Assembly (NCBI RefSeq): GCF_051912485.1
Contig: NZ_CP196822.1
Span: 434,001-498,000 of the forward strand
Direction: 5' to 3'
DNA: 64,000 nt
Source of the DNA: Nitrobacter sp051912485
GTDB lineage: Bacteria; Pseudomonadota; Alphaproteobacteria; Rhizobiales; Xanthobacteraceae
Part shown: positions 17,709 to 25,399 of the stretch, piece by piece
Position numbering within the stretch: the first letter of the stretch is position 1
Layout: the number at the start of each line of letters is the position of its first letter
Translations under genes and position numbers: made by a program
The notes under the pieces: generated by a model
Database searches by the model: none
Told to the model about the DNA's origin: nothing
What the model saw: only the letters and a program-made list of their open reading frames with translations

Positions 17709-17954
17709 ATCTTCGCTCCTTCAATCGTGAAACGCGCGGTTTAGCAGATCGCGCGTTGTGCGCAAGCCAACGATGAATTTCTCGCGGCGTGGTGGTGGTC
17801 GATCGTCGGGTAGCGAATCTTCGGGCGCGACATGATAAGGCCGCGCGCTTCGCCACCGATATTGTCCGCTCCCGCGTTGTTGAAAGTCCTTTCGCTGTAT
17901 CATGGAACGCCGCCGCTGTTAGCTTCTTCAATGTTGAGAGGGAATGACGACGGC

Positions 17955-18277
17955 ATGAAGGCTAAGCAAGCGGCAACGAAATACGGCACCGCCTCGCTCA
18001 ATCATTATTTCCCTCGGTTCATTCCCCGGAAGTTCAGTCGGGACTATCTGCCAAAGCTAGGCATTGGCGAGCGCAAGGTGTGGCACTCGCTGCGGCACAC
18101 ATTAAAACCCAACTGTCGCGCGGCGGTGCAGACAAGGCGACATGTGACTACTTGACCGACCATGTTGATGGTTCTGCCGGTGCGGTGTATGTGCATGACG
18201 TCTCAGTGGAAGCGATGGCGAATGCAATTGAGAAGATCGCCTTTGATTTTTCATCGAACCAACAGAAGGCTGCTTAA
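17955..18277 (+). pseudogene. C-terminal fragment of a tyrosine integrase, frameshifted
   Basis: The frame from 17955 reads FPRFIPRKFSRDYLPKLGIG and VWHSLRHTLK, with the HxxR box (HSLRH), then shifts near 18103 to continue as TQLSRGGADKATCDYLTDHV and GAVYVHDVSVE, with the likely catalytic Tyr in AVYVHD. About 105 codons of the catalytic end survive. It indicates that an integrative element once ended here, close to the degenerate tRNA. Confidence 0.65.
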
Positions 18278-18280
18278 AAT

Positions 18281-18605
18281 ATGCCTCCTCCGCGCGACCC
18301 AAGCCACGGTCAAACAGCCGAAGAAATCGAGCGCTACTATCGCAACGCCAAGAGTGGCGATCTAGCAGCGGTCAGAAGCAGCCAATATGGACGCCTCGAA
18401 ATCAAGATCACGACTGTAAGCAACATCAATCCAGAAGCTGGAAGCATACATTTGAACGACGATGCCGTATGGGGCGGAGTCGCTTATTTCTGTGGAGAGC
18501 GGAAAGAGTTATTACGCGTCCAGCGGCCAGTCATCGCTTATCGTTCCAAATGTAAACGTTACGGCCTGGGCTAAAGCGAATCCGCGCGGCACCCCCGAAT
18601 ATTGA
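18281..18605 (+). pseudogene. Small hypothetical protein with a frameshift
   Basis: The reading frame from ATG 18281 (SHGQTAEEIERYYRNAKSGD) is protein-like until about 18493 (WGGVAYF). The adjacent frame then continues ESGKSYYASSGQSSLIVPNV and TAWAKANPRGTPEY to a TGA at 18603-18605. One base gained or lost would restore a roughly 107-residue protein. The family is unknown. Confidence 0.5.
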
Positions 18606-18637
18606 TGTGTTCTATCGCAGCGGACCGAAATGGTCGT

Positions 18638-18835
18638 TTAGTCTGGCCTTGGCACCAAACGGACGTCTTTAATCTGATAGGAGACCGAAATGTCATCCGA
18701 GTCTTCGGCGCACTTTTCCCATTTTTGCGCTTCCGCGAGCCAGTAGTCACGCCGCTTAACATCGGTCTCCGATTTCTCGTGACATACCGCTGCTTCCGCG
18801 CGGCACGCAATGTAATGATTCATTTTCGCGGTCAT
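18638..18835 (-). CDS. Small hypothetical protein
   Basis: 65 residues from the ATG at 18835 (MTAKMNHYIACRAEAAVCHEK), with DYWLAEAQKWEKCAED and a short C-terminal strand-like end. It resembles small proteins of Bradyrhizobium with a helix containing YWLAEAxKWE, but I cannot name a domain. Alternative starts exist at 18868 (GTG) and 18823 (ATG). Confidence 0.45.
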   Translation of the reverse strand: MTAKMNHYIACRAEAAVCHEKSETDVKRRDYWLAEAQKWEKCAEDSDDISVSYQIKDVRLVPRPD

Positions 18836-18849
18836 TTCGGAATTTCCAA

Positions 18850-19432
18850 GCCCGGCGATGATAGCCACTTGTCTAGATCATTCACCATTTTCGTTTCGCG
18901 GACCTTCTTCAAAGAAAATCGCGGTTCCTACCCGGAGGAAGTTTTAGCCGCACCGAATGGAAGCTTCCGACGTCCACCTGACATTGCACTTAGCGCAGTG
19001 CCATTTGTTGGTGACGATATGGAGCGAATACTGCTAGCTCACGGGTGCTGTCACGGTATACGCGCAAGCGCAGGTATCAGTTCCATCGGGGCGCGATCTT
19101 CGAACGGGCAATTCACGAGCGACGCGATTTGCCCATTTGCGCTCTGACCTTCTTTAAAGATGAATTGGATAGATGATGGCGTTCATAGCTGTCTCCCTTT
19201 GTGGGCCGGGAGCACACGAACGTCTCTCTGTCGTCAGCGCCGATGATATTGTTCTCGCGATTATTTTATATGGGCAGCCCAGCCGACCATAACCAGAGCC
19301 GCGCAACTGAAACCAAAAAAGAAATCGGTCTTCAAACTAGGATATGCGGGGGTCAAATACGACAGTGCCCTTGACTAATCGCACACTGACAAATCCAAGC
19401 AACCTGTCGCTAGCGGTTCTGAGGGCGGCGTG
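18850..19432. other. Region without a supported gene
   Basis: A long plus-strand open frame (to 19147) has no domain or ribosome-binding site and looks like chance. The stretch around 19260-19400 is AT-richer than its surroundings. Nothing else is seen. Confidence 0.25.
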
Positions 19433-19585
19433 ATGGGCTGGCGCTCGCAAGAGAATTACGAGCTGACGAACGAACGCGACTTCAAGCGTCTGCCGTTACG
19501 TGATCGGAGGATCATTCAATGGGCTGGGTGGGTTGCAGCGCTTGTGATCATGTTTGCCTGCATCTTGGCCGGGCATTTCAGGTGA
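19433..19585 (+). CDS. Small membrane protein, 50 residues
   Basis: The protein starts MGWRSQENYELTNERDFKRL and has one membrane helix (WAGWVAALVIMFACILAGHF) at the C-terminus. A GGGCGGC-type site precedes the ATG. It ends eight bases before the next gene, so the two are likely one unit. The family is not known to me. Confidence 0.5.
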   Translation: MGWRSQENYELTNERDFKRLPLRDRRIIQWAGWVAALVIMFACILAGHFR

Positions 19586-19592
19586 CGGCGTC

Positions 19593-19841
19593 ATGGCCGA
19601 TGTAACCTATTACGTATCGCTCCCGTTCGGCGCTGGCGACGACGGACCGGAGCCGCGCGAAGCCGTCGAATGCACGAGTGCAAGTGCCGCGATACGAAGT
19701 GCTGAACGAATGGCGCGGACTGAGGGAAACATTGGCGCTGTGGCGTTCAGTCGTATAGGCGATCCGGGCAGCGGTGATTTTGCGGATGCTGTTATCCTGA
19801 AGGCGTTTGGCGAAGTGCCGGGTGATCTATCAGCCCTCTGA
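19593..19841 (+). CDS. Small hypothetical protein (82 residues)
   Basis: MADVTYYVSLPFGAGDDGPEP, then AASAAIRSAERMAR-type helix and SRIGDPGSGDFADAVILKAFGEV. I know this as a small family frequent in Bradyrhizobium islands, with no assigned function. The ATG at 19593 is chosen because it starts the conserved part. The last 28 codons recur at 52706-52791, so this unit existed at least twice in the window. Confidence 0.6.
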   Translation: MADVTYYVSLPFGAGDDGPEPREAVECTSASAAIRSAERMARTEGNIGAVAFSRIGDPGSGDFADAVILKAFGEVPGDLSAL

Positions 19842-20031
19842 GCGGCGTGCGGCGCGCTACACGGACGGTTCAAGTGCTATTCGGGATAGTGAGCCGCGTT
19901 GAAGCCACACCGATAATTCCGAGGACACATAATTGTGGGTTCGCGGCCGAATCTATTTTCTTGAAATTCCGCGGCTTCGGCCGAATAATTGATCAAGGTC
20001 CTTGGCTATCAGCAATCCGAGGAGAACGATC

Positions 20032-20253
20032 ATGGCAATCCAGATCGTGATGGACCGCACCGGCGACAGCCGGCACTCTTTCGACCCGAACGATGCACAG
20101 GAACTGGCTAAGGCGGAGCAGCGGTTTTACGAGTTGACGAAGGTCGGCTTCACCGCCGCGGTCCGGACCGGTGCGGGTCAGGTCTCACAAATCCGATCGT
20201 TCGACCCGAACGCGGAAGAAAGCGTGTTCTTCCCCAGGCTGGTCGGCGGGTAA
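20032..20253 (+). CDS. Small hypothetical protein (73 residues)
   Basis: MAIQIVMDRTGDSRHSFDPND, then KAEQRFYELTKVGFTAAVR and SQIRSFDPNAEESVFFPRLVGG. The ATG at 20032 has GAGGAG nine bases upstream and is preferred over one at 20002. It is a small family typical of phage and island DNA in rhizobia; the mention of FDPN at both ends suggests a compact two-strand repeat. Function unknown. Confidence 0.6.
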   Translation: MAIQIVMDRTGDSRHSFDPNDAQELAKAEQRFYELTKVGFTAAVRTGAGQVSQIRSFDPNAEESVFFPRLVGG

Positions 20254-20266
20254 AACGGTCAACGCC

Positions 20267-20689
20267 ATGTCGCGCCTGATGCGCCCTCGGCCAGGCGAAC
20301 GCTCGCGTAAGAGAGCCGTAAGGGCGCTTTTCATCAGACACGGGGCCGAGCGAACGCCGGAAGGCCGATCCTTGCGGCTTCTGCGGGAGTGGCTATCGCC
20401 GCTGCAACGGACGCAGTTCGCGAAAAAGGGATATTTCGAAGTCGTCGGTAGCGACACGGGCAAGCAGTACAGGATTTATCCCGGCACCATGTTGAACGTC
20501 TGCGAGATCGATGAAAAAGGCCGGCCGAGGCTCGGCCTGTGTTTCCGGACGATGGGCGAGCTACCGATCGGAGACGTGATGCTCGCCCAGAAAATCGCAT
20601 TGGAAAACTGCGAGAGCAGCGTGCTCGAGGTGGCTAAAAGCTCTGTTCCCGACGTTTTCATGTTCCGGCGAGGCAGGCTTCTCGGCTGA
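20267..20689 (+). CDS. Hypothetical island protein (140 residues)
   Basis: Starting at ATG 20267, 13 bases after the previous gene, the protein has an Arg-rich N-terminus (RPRPGERSRKRAVRALFIRHG), then RLLREWLSPLQRTQFAKKGYFEVVGSD, QYRIYPGTMLNVCEID and GDVMLAQKIALEN. I recognise it as a family common in Bradyrhizobiaceae islands and phages, with the LLREWLSPxQRxQF..xxYFEVxGxDxGxxYRI pattern, but with no defined function. Confidence 0.65.
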   Translation: MSRLMRPRPGERSRKRAVRALFIRHGAERTPEGRSLRLLREWLSPLQRTQFAKKGYFEVVGSDTGKQYRIYPGTMLNVCEIDEKGRPRLGLCFRTMGELPIGDVMLAQKIALENCESSVLEVAKSSVPDVFMFRRGRLLG

Positions 20690-21024
20690 GAGCAGTCTGA
20701 TTTGAACTTTCGCGCGCCTCCGCAGACCCTGCGGTGCGTCAGCCGGACAGACAAGGTCAAGACCACAATGACGGCAAGAGCTATTCCGGTTCTGGCCCTG
20801 ATCCGCATTACCATTCGATTGCCCTGCGTCAACAAGTGCTCTCTTTCTCAGTCAAGATGAGGTAAATTGTAAGCGGCTACGCTGGAGACGGGCCGTGCTG
20901 AAAACGAATGTGGGCCGGACTGCCATAGGCGACGCCGCAATTTCAGCCAACCATCTTACCGCTTTTCCATCATCCATACCGCAGACTCGTTCGCGGAGGT
21001 GCCTAAGTCAAAGGAGAAGCCACA
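20690..21024. other. Intergenic region between the island genes and the cupin gene
   Basis: About 335 bases. A minus-strand frame near 20760-20835 contains one hydrophobic run (TGIALAVIVVLTLSV) that could be a tiny membrane protein, but it overlaps the shadow of the previous gene and has no clear start. The cupin gene's ribosome site AAGGAG is at 21010-21015. Confidence 0.25.
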
Positions 21025-21510
21025 ATGAATCGGCATACCCTTTTCAACATTGTTGTGATGACGACGATCGGACTCGCAGCGCTGGCTGGCAGCGCCGTTG
21101 GTCAGGAGACAGGCGACCACAAGTTGATCGCGCCACAGGACATCATGTGGGGACCAGCGCCACCCTCGCTCCCATACGGCGCGCAGGCGGTAGTGCTGTA
21201 CGGCGACCCAGGCAAGGAAGGCCTATTTGCTTTTCGGCTGAGAGTGCCGCGCGGCTACCACATTGCGCCGCACACCCATCCCAAGCCAGAGATCGTCACC
21301 GTGCTCTCGGGAACAGCGCGCTTGGGGATGGGAACGACGGCCGATCACGACAAGGCTCAGATTCTTCCTGCGGGTAGTTTCTTTGCGGTGTCCCCCGGTT
21401 CGGCGCACTATTTCTTCGCCGACGAAGACACGGTTCTTCAGCTCAACAGCACCGGTCCGTGGGGTATTAACTACATCAATCCCAAAGACGATCCGCGTCC
21501 GAAGATGTAG
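21025..21510 (+). CDS. Exported cupin-domain protein
   Basis: 161 residues with a signal peptide (MTTIGLAALAGSAVGQ) and a cupin barrel: RVPRGYHIAPHTHPKPEIVTVLSG (metal-binding H-x-H with E) and FFAVSPGSAHYFF (second His). The fold binds a metal and is found in many small periplasmic proteins. AAGGAG lies about ten bases upstream of the ATG. It stands alone between island genes and IS debris, so its pathway is unknown. Confidence 0.75.
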   Translation: MNRHTLFNIVVMTTIGLAALAGSAVGQETGDHKLIAPQDIMWGPAPPSLPYGAQAVVLYGDPGKEGLFAFRLRVPRGYHIAPHTHPKPEIVTVLSGTARLGMGTTADHDKAQILPAGSFFAVSPGSAHYFFADEDTVLQLNSTGPWGINYINPKDDPRPKM

Positions 21511-21899
21511 TAACGAGATCGCAGGAAGTCTGACTATGCGGGCGGGTAGGCCGTTGTTGCGAGGACGACCTATCGAGGGCGACCTCGTTGCGCGCTCGCG
21601 CGGACTAGGTGAATGAACAAGGCTTGTCACTTCCGCTTAAGACCCCTTTCGGATATGGAGCAATGTCCGAAGTTCGTTGTGCAGCATCAAAGCGGACTCT
21701 GTCGACGACTACAGATTATGGGTTCACGCCCTAGCCTCAAAAAAGACTGGTGTTTCCGGTCTCTCGAATATTCATAGCTGTCGGCCCGAAGGTCATGGTT
21801 GGACGCTTGCTATCTCAGTCACTCAACAAACCGCGCTGCTCCGCTTCAAGCTCTGCCAGAAAACGGCGCATCCGGTTGTCAATTTGAGATCGTGGGCTT
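21511..21899. other. Non-coding stretch before an IS110 remnant
   Basis: No gene is supported here. Short open frames have no domain. It leads into the N-terminally truncated IS110 copy. Confidence 0.25.
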
Positions 21900-22847
21900 A
21901 GCAAAAACGTGCCGCGCGATGAAAATTCTCGATCCGGCAGGGGCATCACTTCCTACGACAGCAGCTGCCACAGCTTCTGGCCACGCGCACCGATGTGCTA
22001 TCGCCTCGAATGATCAGGATCATCGGGGACCTTATGGCTGATTGGAAATATCTCGATGAGCGCCGCGAAAGGGTGACGGATGAGATCGAGGCTCTCGCGC
22101 GCGTCGACGAGGGTTGCCGGCAGTTGATCACGGTTCCAGGGGTCGGTCCGATCATCTCAAGTGCGATGGTGGCTGCGATCGGCAATGGCGCTGCCTTTGG
22201 GAAAGGACGTGACTTCGCTGCCTGGCTTGGCCTGGTGCCGAAGCAAATGTCGTCGGGTGACCGGACCATCCTTGGCCGTATCACCAAGCGCGGAAACCGC
22301 TATCTGCGCATGCTCTTCATCCAAGGAGCTCGGGCCATTCTGATGCGACCGACAAGCTGGACAAAACATAGCTTTGGATCATGGTTGATGGCCGCGGTAC
22401 GGCGAATGCATCGCAATGTCTTGGCAGTTGCACTCGCCAACAAGCTGGCGCGGATCGCCTGGACTGTGTTGGCGCAAGGACGCAGCTATGAAGCGCGCGT
22501 TGAGCCGCGTGTCGAACCGGCAACGGCGTAATCGAGCATGACTGAAACCATAGAGGGAATGTTCAAGATGGAGCGCTAACGTCGACGGCAACGATAGCCG
22601 GAAGATTCCTACCGAGGTCTGCGAGTTGGATTGAGGAGATGGAGAAACGGTCTCACCGTCGCATCCGTGATCTTGATATACTTACGGCCTTTCAGGGCCT
22701 TGTCGCGAATGAGATCGGATGCGCGCGGATATCCATGATGGCCAGGGAGCAAAACACTCCCTTCAACGGGCCGAATACAGATGCGCGAGATCATCATCTC
22801 CAGATCGTCACATCCGGCTTGCACCGCACGGCCGGTCCATACAGGAC
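21900..22847 (+). mobile_element. IS110 remnant: C-terminal transposase plus 3' end
   Basis: A decayed 5' start (KFSIRQGHHFLRQQLPQLL from about 21920) leads into the intact C-terminal Transposase_20 part ending at 22531: DEGCRQLITVPGVGPIISSAMVAAI, then KGRDFAAWLGLVPKQMSSGDR, GNRYLRMLF. The N-terminal DEDD domain is missing. The 3' non-coding end continues to about 22847 and recurs as a solo copy at 61276-61605 and, reversed, at 32590-32830 in the second IS110. Confidence 0.75.
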
Positions 22848-22967
22848 CGCAGCGAATGACCGGAAAACGTGCTGGCGTCGAAACCGGCGCGGCCCGCATA
22901 CGCCTTGATGAGGCATTGTCACGTTGTTGAGCTTGCCGGCGCTGATCTGCGGCCATAAGTGTCGATC

Positions 22968-23245
22968 ATGAGCAAAATCAGCTACGCCGGATATCGGTTC
23001 CCACCCGTGATTATTCAGCAGGCCGTCTGGCTCTATGCCCGGTTTACCCTCAACCAGCGCTGGTCTCTGGACTTCGTCTCCGACCAGATGACCGACTGCC
23101 GGCGCTTCAGGGTGCTGACGGTGGTCGACGACTGCACGCGGGAATGCCTCGCCCTGGTCGCCGACACCTCGCTGTCCGGCATGCGGGTGGCACGCGAACT
23201 CAAAGCGCTCATGGCCAAGCGCGGGAATCCGCGCATTGTCGCGGG
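22968..23245 (+). pseudogene. IS6-IS3 transposase chimera
   Basis: The first 27 residues (MSKISYAGYRFPPVIIQQAVW) are the N-terminus of an IS6-family transposase. The frame then continues directly as NQRWSLDFVSDQMTDCRRF and LTVVDDCTRECLALVAD, the DDE core of an IS3 OrfB (first and second Asp present). It is cut off before the final Glu. Two IS fragments have been joined in frame; neither is functional. Confidence 0.7.
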
Positions 23246-23352
23246 CTCCCGACAAGCTTATCCTTAGGCCAAACTGCAATTGCCCGCATCGTGAGGCGAC
23301 GGCGCGAACTCCTCCCGGTGTGCGGATTGCTCATTGCAATGGAGGAATTGCT

Positions 23353-23820
23353 ATGACCGTCGCCCCGTCCCTGCAGAAGTATTTGGATCAGACCGTCACC
23401 TACGAACTGATCTCACACGACCCCACCATGTCGTCGACGCGCACTGCCGAAGCCTGCCATGTGCCGGGTGACTGTCTGGCAAAAGGCGTTGTGCTGCGCC
23501 GCGACGGCGGTTACCTGCTGGCGATCCTTTCCGCTTCTCGCCACATTCACCTGTCAGACTTGAGAATGCAGCTCGGCGACGAGGTCGCTCTGGCGAGCGA
23601 AGACGAGATCACAAAGCTGTTTTGCGACTGCGAACGTGGGGCCGTTCCGCCGGTTGGCGAGTGCTACGGGCTCGACGTTATCGTCGACGACAGCATTGAG
23701 GCACAGGGCGAGATCTACATGGAGGGCGGCGATCACGCCACACTCATCCGTCTGGGCCGCGGGCAGTTTGCGCGATTGACCGCGGAGGCCTGGCATGGCC
23801 GCTTCACCGCACACGATTGA
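23353..23820 (+). CDS. YbaK/ProX-type aminoacyl-tRNA deacylase domain protein
   Basis: 155 residues from the ATG at 23353, which follows GGAGG. Core features of the YbaK/EbsC fold are HDPTMSSTRTAEACHVPGDCLAKGVVLR, with the conserved Lys (AKGVVLR), and CERGAVPPVGECYGLDVIVDD with the G-x-x-P-P-V-G loop, then GGDHATLIRL. Family members hydrolyse mischarged aminoacyl-tRNA or bind related ligands. It may use a free-standing editing role; its exact substrate is not deducible. The stop overlaps the start of a small downstream frame. Confidence 0.75.
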   Translation: MTVAPSLQKYLDQTVTYELISHDPTMSSTRTAEACHVPGDCLAKGVVLRRDGGYLLAILSASRHIHLSDLRMQLGDEVALASEDEITKLFCDCERGAVPPVGECYGLDVIVDDSIEAQGEIYMEGGDHATLIRLGRGQFARLTAEAWHGRFTAHD

Positions 23821-23926
23821 GCACGTCTGGCTCGACGACATTCACGGCTTGCGGATTTCGGTCCGGGGGCACAATGGCAAGTGGCCGGTTTCAACCATCA
23901 AGTTTGTCGAGAAAGATACGCCGTAG
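23795..23926 (+). CDS. Possible small protein overlapping the YbaK-type gene
   Basis: 43 residues (MAASPHTIEHVWLDDIHGLR, then VRGHNGKWPVSTIKFVEKDTP). The overlap of 26 bases and the protein-like tail (HNGKWPVSTIKF) suggest a real or truncated downstream gene; no family is recognised. Confidence 0.3.
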   Translation: MAASPHTIEHVWLDDIHGLRISVRGHNGKWPVSTIKFVEKDTP

Positions 23927-24029
23927 CCCTGGCACCGCGCGGCACAGCCGAGATGCGGATCGTCCGACGGAGCGGCGGTGTGCCAAAGACATTGGCCCAC
24001 CGTGACGGCAAATGACGGTCGAGAGCCAT

Positions 24030-24185
24030 TCACCCGATCCAGATTTGACGGGCAAACAATGCCGCATTCAAGAACAGAGCGCCGCCGAAAAGTCCGATCA
24101 CTCCCACCATAAGCCAATGAGCGCGGAGTCCAACATCAGCAAGCACGACAAACAGAGGGAATGAAACGAGATTAAACCTGCTCAT
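24030..24185 (-). CDS. Small membrane protein, 51 residues
   Basis: From the ATG at 24185 the peptide reads MSRFNLVSFPLFVVLADVGL and then LMVGVIGLFGGALFLNAALF, giving two hydrophobic helices and a short WIG end. No clear ribosome-binding site precedes it, so it could be a C-terminal remnant of a larger membrane protein rather than a full gene. Confidence 0.4.
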   Translation of the reverse strand: MSRFNLVSFPLFVVLADVGLRAHWLMVGVIGLFGGALFLNAALFARQIWIG

Positions 24186-24212
24186 CGATACAAGCCTGCG
24201 GGGCCACCTGAC

Positions 24213-24460
24213 CCGAAGGAATGGACCCGCCGCCGCGCGGTCCTACATTCCGACCGTGTGCACCTCGTCGATATAGGTCACGGCGCCGTAACGCTCGGCG
24301 AGATCGCAGATGCGGTTCACCGGCAGACGTCGCCGTCCATGGGAATACAGGCTCTCGAACACGATCAGCTTCGGCCGGCTCGGATCAGCCGCAGCCAGAA
24401 GCTGTTCGAGATGCGCCACGTCGTTATGGCGCAAAAATTTTTCACTAACAGTTTCGGCCT
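24213..24460 (-). pseudogene. hemA: Fragment of 5-aminolevulinate synthase (hemA)
   Basis: The frame reads FLRHNDVAHLEQLLAAADPSR, then PKLIVFESLYS and NRICDLAERYGAVTYIDEVHTVGM, which is the PLP-enzyme core of HemA just before the active-site region (DEVHAVG). Two compensating indels scramble the part after LYS, and a TAG follows GM. About 75 codons remain. It is a non-functional scrap, so the organism must have another hemA. Confidence 0.7.
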
Positions 24461-24494
24461 GGTGCGTTGGATGGAAACGACGCAAGCGCCAAGG

Positions 24495-24627
24495 CCGGGA
24501 CTTGCGAACTGCTGTTGGCAATCTGATCGGCGGCTTCGTGTTCACCGGGTCGCTCTACGTTGCCCGCAACCCCCGCGCGACCGCGCCTCTGGCTACGCCG
24601 GCGAAGGTGTCGGCAGAGCAGGCATAG
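24495..24627 (+). pseudogene. Possible C-terminal scrap of an FNT-type (formate/nitrite) transporter
   Basis: The frame ending at TAG 24625-24627 reads LRTAVGNLIGGFVFTGSLYVARNPRA. The GNLIGGxVFxGxLY pattern resembles the last helix of formate/nitrite transporters. Only about 40 codons remain and the assignment is tentative. Confidence 0.35.
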
Positions 24628-24834
24628 CCGCGGCGATGAATTTACGCGCGACGACCGATGGAGAATTTGACTCCGCCGGGTTTGCAGCATAAGATATATG
24701 CACAGTACGTGTTTTATTTGACGTTGATGCGGCAGAAGGGATTTGTCCAACCCCGCCGCACTGTAAGAAGTGGCACCTGATTTCGTCGGCTATGCGTGAA
24801 TCGCCTACCTGCTGGAAAATGCTGGGGAGGGGTT

Positions 24835-25377
24835 ATGATTCAGGAAGTCGTCTGGGGCGTCTCGATCGTGTTGATGGGGACGCTTGCCGCTGTGTTTGCT
24901 TGGGTAGCGATAGGCGCCAATGCCACGCTCGCCGATGCCGATTACGGGTCCGTCATCGCGTCCGCATACCGACTGCGCATCTGGCTGTTCGGCCTCGCGA
25001 TTATCGTTCTGGTCGGGGCCAATTATGACACCCTTGGCAAACTTCCCTACGTGTCGAATATGTCTGCATCATCGTCTGCCAAAGCGATGCAGCCCGTCGA
25101 GGCCGTCGCCGAGCAGTGGTCGTGGAGCATCAAACCAGCCGCGTTTCGGGTCGGAGAAACGGTGGAATTTCACGTCACCAGCACCGACGTGAATCACGGT
25201 TTTGCGCTCTACAATCCCGACATGCGCATCGTTGCTCAAACCCAGGCGATGCCCGGATACATCAACGTGCTGCGCTACACCTTCAATGAACCTGGCGCTT
25301 ATCGGGTGTTGTGCCTCGAATATTGCGGCGTCGCGCATCACGAGATGACGGCGGAAATCAAAGTCTCGGCGCATTGA
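24835..25377 (+). CDS. Cytochrome c oxidase subunit II-like CuA protein (NorS-like)
   Basis: 180 residues from the ATG at 24835, preceded by GGGGAGGGG. Two N-terminal membrane helices (VVWGVSIVLMGTLAAVFAWVAIGA and IWLFGLAIIVLVGANY) are followed by a periplasmic cupredoxin domain with a full CuA site: His121 (DVNHGF) and C160-x3-C164-x3-H168-x2-M171 (CLEYCGVAHHEM). It would take electrons from a cytochrome c and pass them to subunit I. It opens an operon of four genes in the order subunit II, subunit I, SenC, membrane protein. By family it is a short ba3-like subunit II; by context I read it as NorS of an sNOR-type nitric oxide reductase (inference). Confidence 0.88.
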   Translation: MIQEVVWGVSIVLMGTLAAVFAWVAIGANATLADADYGSVIASAYRLRIWLFGLAIIVLVGANYDTLGKLPYVSNMSASSSAKAMQPVEAVAEQWSWSIKPAAFRVGETVEFHVTSTDVNHGFALYNPDMRIVAQTQAMPGYINVLRYTFNEPGAYRVLCLEYCGVAHHEMTAEIKVSAH

Positions 25378-25399
25378 GCGGCGCGACCAGGAGGATGCT

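Noticed and set aside
24700..24834. A possible FNR/FixK box upstream of the sNOR-like operon
   Set aside because: TTGACGTTGATGCG has only part of the TTGAT-N4-ATCAA pattern; the second half does not match, so a claim is not justified.
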